Origin: Latrodectus hesperus | Taxonomy: Eukaryota > Arthropoda > Arachnida > Araneae > Theridiidae | NCBI GenBank assembly: GCA_037975125.1 | Contig: CM075856.1 | Location: 7,139,078-7,203,077, forward strand | DNA length: 64,000 nt | Direction: 5' to 3' | Part shown: positions 48,833 through 60,057 of the stretch, piece after piece | Numbering within the stretch: position 1 is the first letter of the stretch | How the letters are laid out: every line of letters starts with the position of its first letter | The notes under the pieces: generated by a model | The model's database searches: none | What the model was told of the DNA's origin: nothing | What the model saw: only the letters and a program-made list of their open reading frames with translations | Made by a program: the position numbers and the translations under genes

Positions 48833-51800
48833 GCAAAAATTTATAGTTTGCGTAGAAATTATTTAATTTACTTAAAACTTTAACTTTTTTCGCAAGTTTG
48901 AATGGCCACGACTTAAAATGTGTAAAAGAGGCATATATTTGCGATCAAAATAACTCTGGAATGTTGCCTTGAAACAAACAAAAACATTTTATTGGTTATA
49001 ATTTTTAATGTCCTCGCCCTTTTGCTGACATGATTAATTTAGGGTGTCATCTCGCTCCTTATGTTAGTAAGTCATGTTAAAAGCATAAAATAAATGTCAT
49101 AAATATTTTAAATCATGATTAGAACATAATTTAAATTAAACGTTATTCGAAACAATTAATTAACATAAGCAATTAACAATTATAATTAAATGAACTTCTA
49201 TTAGAAAGTCCTAAGACTTTCTTATAAAAAAGTTGTTAAAATGTCGAGTGATTCCCATAAAATTCAGTTTGTTCGACATCATATTTTTTCGAGTTTTCTG
49301 TTTCTTATTTTCATTTTTCTACTTTCGAAAATGACTGAAAAAAAGTCTAAATCTGTGTGTGTGTTTTATTTTTTAACTTTTATGCAAATTATTGTCATTA
49401 TCTATGATGTGACATGGTATGCAGGTAATTCAATTATGGGAAACATTTCAATCTCCAGAATGTAATTAAAGATAACTAGGTATTCTTAACAGGAAACTAC
49501 AAATTTTTGTCACTATTGTTCTATTCTTTTTTTCTGTATTTTATATTCTTATGAATACATTTTTTTCTGCATTAAAATTATATTAAAACGAGAGTAACAA
49601 CCTTTAATTATTTCAATTTATGTAAAGGCATTGGTGTGAACTTGTCATGAAGTTCTTAAGGTAATGGCAAGCAATGTCTTGTAATTTTAACTTTTAGCCA
49701 TGAAAAATATTTGAAATGGGATCCACATTTGTAAATTATGAAATCAAATAGTGAAGATTCGCCAAATGAAATGAGTTGTTAAACGGCCTACTAAATCAAA
49801 ATTATGTAGAGTGTTCTTCATAAAAATGTCATGCGCTCACATAATAGTTACTCACTTGATAAATTCTCTATTAAACACTTCTTAATGCTTTGGATCGAAA
49901 TCAAAAATAATTAACAATTTTTCGATTAAAATAATGTGAATAAAATTCATGCCCACCACATCCATCCTAAGCAGATTCATTCCATTAATGAAATGACTGA
50001 AAAGCAATTTTGATGAAAGTTAATGACTTTGGACATTTCAAAATATTATTTCTATAAAAATTCAACAAAACCTGATTGCAAAATATTTGGAGACAATCTT
50101 TACAATCAGTAACTGTCGTAAGACAAAAAATATATATAATATATATTCTTCATTATTCATCGGTTAATAAGCAGCAGCAGATGAAGAAGACTGAGTTTAA
50201 TCTTTACGCTGTTCCTAAACCTACAATTTTCAATCTTTTGTTGTATTTAATGCATCAAACGTAAAGAAAATGACAGTTATTATTTTAAAACTAATAATAT
50301 GTCTACGTGATTAAAAGTTTAAAAATTTTCCCACAAAAAATCCTCATTTTTTTATCCGTATATATAAAAGCTATTAATTATTAAAGAAACCTTAAGCGAA
50401 TTCATTTTATACAGCAGATATCCAATCAACTTCTTTTCTTACCATTTTCGCAATTCAGAATTAAAGTGACAGTGAAATCTTTTTGCTCGTGATGTACCAC
50501 TTAAAGCTTCGTTTCAACATTCATATATCAATTATTTGTTACATTAAAAAAACAGTGGACGTACGATGTACGTCCTTTTTCTCACGGTTGGCAGCTTCAG
50601 AAATTTTTCCAAATTGAAGGGATCGCCACCTAAATTTATTAAATGCACTTTTTTCTACACTAAATCAAAATTAATTAAAAAATTTTTTTCAATGTTGATA
50701 TTTCTTATTATAGTTAATTTCCTTCGAATCGCAAACATTTGCATAAATGATAGATATTTTACATAACTTTAAAATTTACTAAAAACATGCGCAGTAGTTT
50801 ATGAAATACAGCTTTATAAAAAAGGATTCTCCCGCAAACAATTTTTAATTGCTGATTGAATGAGTAATTAAATTATAAAAAGTGGTTTCTCTCTCTTAAA
50901 AACTTATGCATACCATGAACTATGCCATTTTAATAATACTATATGTTTAATACTTATCTAAGAGTTTTTACAGTACAATAAAAGCCACGTGTATTACAGG
51001 ATCATATAACAGTAAGTAAATTATCATTATTATCAGTCATGAGGGTGTAACAAGCTTACATGTAAATTATGTTGGAACGTTTCGGTTATAAAGAAATTGT
51101 CTTGAATTTAATTTCGTTACACATAATTCTCATGAATCCTAATAAGATCTACAAATAAAAAAAATCGTTTGAAACGATAAGTTCTTGAGAAATTTGTATG
51201 TTGTTTTTTCTAGAGAAATTGAATGTTCTTGAGAAAATGGTTTACTCTCCATTACTAAATAATGAGATTTATGTTCTTAATGTTTAAAACGCTTTAAATT
51301 AATTAATTTTTAAATTTAAATTAATAAATTTAATAGGTTAATTTTTGTCAATAATTTTTTAGACCAGTATCCTTTAAAATGGTATGTGTGATAAGGAACA
51401 TTATTATTTTACAAAATATATCACTCTGCTCATATAACTCAATAAATTGTATTCCTTGGAAATAATTTGATTAATTATAATATTGACGAAACTACATTAA
51501 AAAAAGTAACTTTTTGATTTAAATAAACTTCAGCATGACTTAACTTTAAAAGAAAATTTATATTTATTTGTTTCCGAATTTTTTGCGGTGGTTAAAAATT
51601 ATATAAATTTTTTCCTGAAATAATTGTCTTCAAAATTAACGCATTTATAATACAAATATCATAAAAATATAAAATGAAGTAAAAATATTTTTATTTTATC
51701 ATAAAAACAGCTTATGATGGCAAAACAACTTTTTTAAAAAATGTATTGTAGGTCTAAAAATTCTCAAATTAACTAATTTTATATAATTTCAGTTTAATAT

Positions 51801-54800
51801 TTATAAAATAATTAAAAATAATAGAATCACAATAAATTTTCTTATTGGTTCTATTAACATTTGCTAAGATATTTGAAACTCCCATTCACCTTCTGAGCAA
51901 ATGCAGTGAAATACAAAGTAACTAGAAATATAACCTATAACTTGCAATTTAAAAAACTAAGGGGCCCCTAATGATAAGCTCAGAACAGGTAAATAGGAAG
52001 GCATTTAACAAATCTAACGAAGCAAGAAGTTTAAGAGGCCTTTTAAGGGGCTTCCCTTGCACGAGGTACGCTCTAAGCGAAATTCTTTCAGAGATGTTTT
52101 GATCTTAGTTATTTTAAAAGTGGAGGAAAATAACCCTGAATGCAATGTAATCATGTTTCGTCATCTAAGTTGTTATCTGGCTCTCTCGAAAATTTATCTG
52201 AGTTAAAAAAAAAAAAAAAAAATTAATGATGGGAAAAACAGCAATAATTGACAAATAAATGCTTGCTGTGTTTAATATTTTTAATCACTGCTATTATTTA
52301 CAAAATGTCAATTTACAATGAGTGTTTTAGAACAGAAAAGTTTAAATTAAAAAAGATTTTTAAAAAATTAACAGAGTAATTTTTTGATTACATGAATCAA
52401 AATTAATTTATCATACAATGAGGAAGTATTTCATCAACAACCCCCTGAAAGTGCATAAGTCTAGATAATTGATAAATTTTAAGATAATTAAGAAATATTT
52501 GTTAAGAGGAAGATGCTAATGACGTGAAGAAGAAAATTTTATTATATGTTAATTAATAAAAGAGTATGAAGAAAGAAAAGTAAAAGGTATAATTATCCGG
52601 AGAAGATTTTACATCATAAGATATGTGTTTTTAACTTTGAGTTTATATATGTCGTTGAAAAAAGTAAATAAGTCGGAATGTCTCTGTCAATTTAAAATAA
52701 ACTTATATATTTTTTGCTTTTTAATTGAAATCAAATTACCCAATAGGCTTTTAACATTGATATGAGACGCACTTTAATTTGCATCAGGAGAGCGTTCCTA
52801 ATATCAACCCTATAATTGCCGTTGAAGTGTACACTTTCCTCCCCAACTTTAACGCCATACCAGTGGAGAAGCGTATGACCCGCCTTTGTTTTATGCGTCA
52901 TTGCCGGAAAGCATTGAAAAGAATAATTACAATATAAATCTATGGGTAGGTCAATTGGTAATTACTCATTATCGTTTATTTTTCTTTAGAACTTCAGTTC
53001 ATATCCATATGATTGGAAAATGTGATCTAAAATATACCTTATTAATATCAATTCAATATATAATTCCTCAACACAAAATGATGTCTGGAGAAATTTTAAA
53101 TGTATAAAAGTGCTAATAAATAATAATAAACTATACACACCATTTTTAATTACAATATAAATCTATGCGCCGGTCAATTAGTAATTTTTAATTTTCAGTG
53201 AATAATTACAACCTATTCATTTAATGATTATTTCTTATCTATAAAAAAATAATGACATTGAACATAAACCTATTTAAATTTGTAAGATGACACAGTAAAC
53301 ATGCTTATAAAAACATTTCGAAAAATAAATTTTAGATTATCATAATTATTAAAACATTAATAAATTATAAAGTTGATAAAACCAGTATTATACTATTAAT
53401 TTTTTATTTAATACTTTTTTCATGTTAATCCTTATGTGTACATGTATATACACTTTAAAAGAAATAATTCAGTAATTATTTCAAGACTGTATATTCTCAC
53501 ACATTTATTTTATATTCAACATTTTGAGGAATATTAACACATTAGGCAAGTGATATCTTATAATTCTTTATCCTTCTTACTCACATACAAAGAAAATTAG
53601 AATTTTATAATAAAAAGAATATGAAAATTTAAAAAAAAAACTTTTTGAATAAAAGATAATTTCAAATTAGCAATTTCTCTATTGAAAATATTAATGATTG
53701 TGTTTAAATATACTGTAGGATTTCTAACTTGAAAATAACGCAAACATATTCACTTTTGGAACCTTATTGATCCACATTTCAGTCATCCCCTTATCTCTAG
53801 CTGTGCAGCTTTTCCCAAACATAAATACTACAGAGGCTTTTATCTTTCCCCGTGCCCCCTGGAGCTGTAGGGGAGGGTAAAATCCAGACGGGGTCTCTAA
53901 TGGCGCCACTGTTCTTAAATTCCCCCTCTAAAGAATTTCTTTTCAGTTTTTATTTTCCCCCCACCTTTTACGACTAATACGAAAAAAAATATATTCCTGT
54001 CTTCCCGTACCTCGTAGGAGGTCCATTTCAAAACTTGTGGATGGGTGTAACCGAAAACCTTATTCGCTGCGGCAATATCTTAGAACCTGCTCCTCAAGCA
54101 TGCCATGTTTTCCATTTCTTGGTTTTGCATCACATGAGCCCGCCATCAACATACGATTCTGCTTTTGGATTTAAGGGGCTAGAAAGTAATTAAGTACACA
54201 CAAGATAAATCTTTTCATTACGAATTCTGCTTATCAGAGAAGGGGAAGCAAATCTGGAAGGGGAAGTTATTTTTAAGGGTGCCATTTTTCAACATTTATT
54301 GCTTTTGGCTGAAAATGTAAGCCTTGCAAATTGAAAACAAATATTACCAAAAATTTCATAAGTGAAAGTTGTTATTTAGTCAGTTTTACGGCTTGACGTA
54401 CTTACAAGTCTTTTTAGTATTTATTACTTCCCTCACTTGTTTGCTTGTAATATCTAGTATAATGTATTTTTATTTTATGATAAATTTTTTACACTATTCT
54501 CATTTATCAGAAATTTTTTTCTTAAATATTATCATAACTTAAACACACGAGTAAATTAAGCACAGAAATATTGCTGGCTATTGCTCTGGATTGTGATGAT
54601 GCAAAAAGTTGACTGACATAGGTAAAATATCTTTCACATCTTAATTTGATGAAAGAAATTCACTCAGAATAAAAGAATTTCGTAAATTATATTAAGATGT
54701 ATAAAGAATTATAAAAAGTTTGTTGAATAAAGTTACACATTCAATTATAAAAAGGAACATATTCATTTCTGTATTATTTGTGTTACAGCCATTTTAAAAG

Positions 54801-55717
54801 ATAAAACGGAAACTGGGAAATAAATATTATGTTCGCAAGTACATCCAAGAATACTTTACAACCCCAAGGGAAGAGAAACGCGACTGCTGGAAGCTACTGC
54901 TTAATTCCTGTAACTAGCCTCCCGTTGAAAGAGAAATCAGAGTTTGCTTGAATTTTCTTCAACTCGCCCAACTATTCCCCCTCCCAAACAGTACGATTTT
55001 CCAGTGTTAAACAGATTCAAACACAGAATTATATTGTATATGGCGAGAAATGAAGCTTTCAAAACCCTCCAACAGTACCTGGTGTTATCTTTTCTCAATA
55101 ACCAAATAGCTTTCTGGCTTTACTCAGAAACTCTCAGTGAGTGAAGAAAAACAAGGCATAGAAATAAAATTGCATTGCATCGTTTCAGATTTCTCTGCCC
55201 AATAAACTAAAACCATCAAATAAAATTTACTTAACAATTTTCAGCTTTAAATTAAATTATTATTTTAAAATTAAATTATTATTACAATTTTTAATTATAT
55301 TATTATTTTTCACACATTCTTTCTTTGGAAATTCTGAAACAAAATTAATTATGTATAAAATGAAGAAATATAAAATTTGTGCTCAACTTTAAACTTAATA
55401 CATTACGTTTAATTTACAAGAAACTAGATTAAACAAACAATTTAAATGCAGAAATGTGAATCCGAAATATGAAAATAAAGGATTCATATCAATTGAAAAT
55501 TGATACATTTTTGTTTCAAAAATTCTTTTCTTTAATTTAATTTCAATTTGTTTTTTACTTGGTATATAAAATAAACATTAAAACTGCTGAAGTTTACAAA
55601 TTTTTAAGAAAAGTTTTTAATAAATAATATAACATATAGCTAAATAAAAGGGAAGGATTTCTCATAAATAACAAAATGTACAGCTAACTATGACATTATA
55701 AAATAAACTGAAATTAT
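48833..55717. other. Long AT-rich stretch with GC-richer islands
   Basis: No gene recognised in about 6.9 kb. A 74-codon ATG frame at 49241-49465 has two hydrophobic stretches (SSFLFLIFIFLL and FYFLTFMQIIVII), which AT-rich noise also produces. GC-richer islands lie at 51955-52110, 52770-52900, 53740-54190 and 54830-55145. An 18-base A run is at 52205-52222. None of the islands shows tRNA boxes or terminal repeats. Confidence 0.4.
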
Positions 55718-55897
55718 TTAACCTTTCCCGAGATAATCTCGGGCACAGCACTGGTGCTCGAAAATGTCACTCCCGAGCATTACTCGGGGTAATTTTTTTT
55801 TGAGTGCATCGTATAGTTATACCCGAATATATATCGACAGACCTTTATTTCGGCTTCATCTCTTTGTCAAACCCGATTGTATCTCGGGAAAAGTTAA
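55718..55897. mobile_element. piggyBac-like MITE flanked by TTAA
   Basis: A 180-bp block bounded by ttaa at 55718-55721 and 55894-55897. Inward from the left TTAA the sequence reads cctttcccgagata. From the right, reversed, it reads cttttcccgagata: one mismatch in 14. The interior has further cccgag/ctcggg pairs (for example cccgagataatctcggg, and cccgagcattactcggg). TTAA targets and C-rich ends are the mark of the piggyBac superfamily. No transposase is inside, so it would be a non-autonomous element. Confidence 0.72.
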
Positions 55898-57139
55898 TGT
55901 GCGCTGAATTCAATAGATGGCAGCACTTCTCTAAAGATTTCAAAGGTTAGATGTTAAAAGTTCTTTTGTTCAAAATGACAATTAGTGTACCAAATCACCA
56001 AAATAACTTGACAGTTAAAGGGTTAATATTGAAAACTGGATTACTTTATCTATGTAGACTTTTCTCGAAACAAACGTATCCATTTTCGATTGATAAAAAG
56101 CCTTCATTTCTATTTTTTAGATTCATACTACGTCTAAGCAGTTCCTTCAATTTATTTTCTTGCTTCAAAAATTAATGAATTATATTTAAAGAATAAAAAA
56201 ATCTTGAATTGCCTTATTTTAAATATAATTTCTTGCTTTTCAGAATTCTCAAAGAAAGAAATTCTACTGATAAATTAAATTTATAGCTAACTCATTCATT
56301 ATGGAATAAATTAAATGTATTTAACACTGAAAAAAGAGGATTCCTCTAACCATGTGTAATTTTTGAAATAAATATATGCATTTTCGATTGATATGAAGTC
56401 TTTAATTTTATATCTCTAGTTTATACGCTTCAGCATTTTTCCTTAAAAATAGTTTTCTTCATTTAGTTCCTTATGTTAAAACTAATGAATTACATTTAAA
56501 ATAGATCTCAAATTTTAAATTATCTTAAAAGTGAAGCTATTCTAATCCATTTCGAATCAAAGCTACTGAATTATTTAATTAAGAGTAATAAAAAAACAAA
56601 ACGCATACCATCATACGCATCATATTAATAACCTTGATTTGAGGTTAGACCTTGTATGAGTAGGCAGTATAGAAAAATAATTACAGTGTACTTAAATTAA
56701 TTATTAAAACAACTAAAACATTTATAATAAACTTATGATAAAATTATCTGTTATTTTTATTCAACTCTGTATATAATTTTTCACTTTGACGAAACTACTA
56801 TTTCTCAATATACTAAAAACTTCCATCCGTTTTCATAATATATATATATCGATAAGCATTAAGAGTTGTTTTTTCAAGAATTTTTAGGACAATGAAAACA
56901 CTAGTTATTTAAAATAAATTATGCAAACACCTTATTACACAATGCCACAGTACAATGACGCACATTATTGTAATTTAAGCAAAGTTAGCATATGATCTCG
57001 CTTAATTTAAATTACTTAGTATTAGACGTCATAATTACACATTTAAATTTATGTGGAAATTCATTAAAATAATTTAACATTTATTAAACATATTGTTATA
57101 TTTTTCAAAAATTAAATCTAATGCTCGTATAATGCTTAA
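55898..57139. other. AT-rich DNA, no gene seen
   Basis: A 74-codon frame at 55951 is unrecognised. A weak internal repetition links 56041-56160 with 56370-56480 (cattttcgattgat, then cttca and tttagattcata-like), perhaps an old duplication. Confidence 0.45.
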
Positions 57140-57290
57140 GGTCCTATAACTTTAGGTAGTGTGGATTCCGAACCCCTAATTAACATCCATACCCAAAATT
57201 CTATTCAAGCCCACGAGTTATTGAACGAAAGCCAATCCACTTGCCATTCGATTGCCAGCTTTGCACGTCTAGCACGCCATGATTTTAAAT
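57140..57290 (-). mobile_element. SINE-C fragment
   Basis: gtgtggattccgaacccc, then ttcaagcccacgagttattg and ccacttgccattcgattgccag, extend the family seen at 44705. The reverse-oriented B box is degenerate. It ends directly before the Tc1 remnant. Confidence 0.55.
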
Positions 57291-57300
57291 TCGGCAATGT

Positions 57301-58123
57301 GTGTGTGTGTTTTTTTATCGATTGATTTTACCTTGTATAAAACAGCGATCATTTTTTGATCAAGTATATGGGTTCGACAGACGAAGGATCGTGGCATATG
57401 GAGATTATGGATTATCTTTCAGGGAAATCGGTAGTCGTGTTGGACGAGACGAAACAACTGTAAGGCGGGTATGGGATCATTGGATGCAAGACGGTACGAC
57501 GGACCGACGTGTTCGATCACGTGTTCGATGTTAATGGCAGAATGGAATGAAATTGTCTTTACTGACGAGTCAAGCTTCTGTCTGCAAGACGACGATGGTC
57601 GTATTCGAGTCTGGAAACACCGTGGAGAGAGGGTGCTGAACAGCTGCGTTATACACCACCACACTGGTCCTGCACCGGGTATTATGGTATGGGGCTGTAT
57701 TGGATATCACTCTCGCATTTCTCTAGTACACATTGCAGGAACTTCAAACAGCTAGCTCTACATCTCTGAGGTATTAGAGCCAGTTCTTTCTTACCTTCAG
57801 CGCTTGTCCACATCCATATTTTAACAGGATAATGCGTGACCACACGTGGACCCTGTCCAAGGTTTCCTCGTCAATCGCCAGATTAAATTGCTTCCCTGAA
57901 CGGCTCACTCGCCGGATCTTTCGCTGATAGAAAACATGTGGTCCATGGTTGCTCAACAATTGACACAGAGTACATCCCGTCTGCCACACCAGATCAACTT
58001 AATTAACGGGTGGAAGCTGTTTGGTCTGCTGTACCCCAAGAACACATCCAAAGTCTCTTTGAATCAATGTCGAGGCGTGTGGCAGAGGTGATCTCCAACA
58101 ATGGCAGCTTCTCTGGCTACTGA
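57301..58123 (+). pseudogene. Tc1-like transposase remnant, second family
   Basis: Readable from about 57358: GFDRRRIVAYGDYGLSFREI, then GRDETTVRRVWDHW (helix-turn-helix). About 100 codons between the DNA-binding and catalytic parts are missing. The catalytic part resumes at WNEIVFTDESSFCLQDDDGR (first Asp), continues as GIMVWGCIGYHSRISLVHIAG, and after a frameshift has QDNA, a stop, PH (second Asp) and LIENMW (Glu). Only 33 codons separate the second Asp from the Glu, one short of DD34E. It ends in FSGY. Several TGA codons and frameshifts show it is dead. Confidence 0.85.
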
Positions 58124-58263
58124 TTTTGGCAGGAGCCACACACTTCACAGAAGTCTATAAATTTAATCCTTTGATACTTAGTCAACATGTTACCTGCAAA
58201 ATAAATTTTGTTGTGATATCTTTTGTCTTTCTTGGTGCTGCAATTTGGGTGGCCAGCAGTGTA
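57301..58263 (+). mobile_element. Second Tc1-like family, 5'-truncated remnant
   Basis: The 3' end carries a terminal-repeat-like sequence, tgctgcaatttgggtggcc, ending cagcagtgta, with TA at 58262-58263. The matching left repeat is not found, so the 5' boundary is uncertain. The terminal sequence and protein differ from the elements at 22584 and 42860, making this a separate family. Confidence 0.8.
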
Positions 58264-59220
58264 CTTTTTATGGAATGGCTCAACAGTTCTATCAAGAATC
58301 TTATCATACTATCTAGAGCTATACTAGTGAATCTACAAATTTAACTGCATAACGGTTTCTAATTACGAATAGGTTTGTGGTCGATTGCAAAGTAAAATGC
58401 AGTCAGATGCACACACACACAATATTCTGGAAGCAGATTTATTTAGATAAAAATGAATTTTACTCTTAAGAAAAGGACAATATTTTTATAACTTACTTTT
58501 CAAAAACTTTTTAAGTATGATATGTCTATAAAAAATGCATATCACATGTCCCAAATATCTTTATTTATACAACAAATGTCAAATTAATAAACCGACTAAG
58601 AAACATTTTCTTCTCAATAATTATTATCTTAGATTAAAATAATGGATATTTATACATTTTTTTTACATTTTATCTTTAAAACTTTTGTTGGATAAGTGTA
58701 TTTATAACAAAATATAGCTCTTGATTGAAAACATAACACTGAATGAAGAAAAATTGCGTTTGTTATACATACAGACATTATCGTTAAAACCATAACATAG
58801 TTTGTGGTACAATTATCAGCAAATTTCTATGATTCTTATAAGAGAATTACAATAAATTGCCTACAACATGAGGCTGGATTTTTCAGTTTGCTGGTTATCC
58901 ACGATATTTAAATCCCAAAGAAACTTCAATTCCAATAAACAAGAGGCGATTCAGAGTAAAGGAATTTTCGACTGATTTTCTAAGAAAATAAAATCAATAA
59001 ATTTGTAAAAAGTAAATAATATTTTCTCAATAAATAAATGTATTACTCTTAGTGATTGACAATTTAAATGGTTGCATTGCATATTTATATTCATTTGCCC
59101 TCTTTATCTCATAGTTTTGTGGATTATTTGTGAATTTTGTTTATCTGTGATTCCAGAATTAAATGGATAATCGGGAGCTTGCAATATTTAAATAAAAGTG
59201 TGATAAACATAATCCTCTTT
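58264..59220. other. AT-rich DNA, no gene seen
   Basis: Nothing recognised. Confidence 0.55.
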
Positions 59221-59440
59221 AGGCGATCCGTGGCTGAGTGGTCAAAAGCATCACTCCGCTAATCGCTTGAGAGCGTAGAAGTGTGGGTTCGTTTCCCACC
59301 GTGGCCCTGGGTGTTTTCTTCGTTATCTTCTGTGGTTGTACATCTATCATTGTGTTATTTGTCCTATTATCGACGAAGACTTACAAACGGATCTCAAGCA
59401 TACAAATTTGAATATATGTAATGTAATAAATAAAAATAAA
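59221..59440 (+). mobile_element. tRNA-Ser-like SINE, family F
   Basis: The head has A box tggctgagtggtcaaaagc, a ccgctaatc anticodon region as in tRNA-Ser(GCT), a long variable region and a T arm that pairs fully (gtggg, ttcgttt, cccac). The acceptor stem does not pair. A non-tRNA body follows and the tail is ataaataaaaataaataaaat. This is SINE structure, not a working tRNA gene. Confidence 0.7.
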
Positions 59441-60057
59441 TAAAATAATCTTCTTTGTGAGAAATCCCCGAAATCAATGATTACAAATCCTGATTCAATG
59501 GCCATATTTTGCTTCACCGAATGCACACATAAAATAATACACCATTTGTCAAAATAAGATACTAAGCATAATGGGCTGTGGTAGCCTAGTGGTTAGGGCA
59601 TCCGGAATATTTATATTTCATGTATATTTTCTATCAAATTATTTTGATGGAAAATGCAAGCTACTAAATCATTTTAGAAAATAAAATATATATTCTTAAC
59701 TGATTGCATTATCTATGCATACAAATTTGCATCTCAAGCATACAAATTTGAATATATGTAATGTAATAAATAAAAATAAATAAAATAATCTTCTTTGTGA
59801 GAAATCCCCGAAATCAATGATTATAAATCCTGTTTCAGTGGCCATATTTTGCTTCACCGAATGCACACATAAAATAATACACCATTTGTCAAAATAAGAT
59901 ACTAAGCATAATGGGCTGTGGTAGCCTAGTGGTTAGGGCATCCGGAATATTTATATTTCATGTATATTTTCTCTCAAATAATTTTGATGGAAAATGCAAG
60001 CTACTAAATCATTTTAGAAAATAAAATATATATTCTTAACTGATTGCATTATCTATG
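59393..60057. repeat. 340-bp tandem duplication
   Basis: Unit 1 begins ctcaagcatacaaatttg at 59393 and unit 2 at 59733. The second unit ends at about 60057. The copies differ at a handful of bases. Each unit starts inside the 3' end of the family-F SINE and contains a truncated tRNA-like head, tgtggtagcctagtggttag, at about 59578 and 59918. Confidence 0.93.

Noticed and set aside
59221..59310. Functional tRNA-Ser gene
   Set aside because: The T arm pairs, but the acceptor and anticodon stems do not, and a SINE body with an A-rich tail follows.
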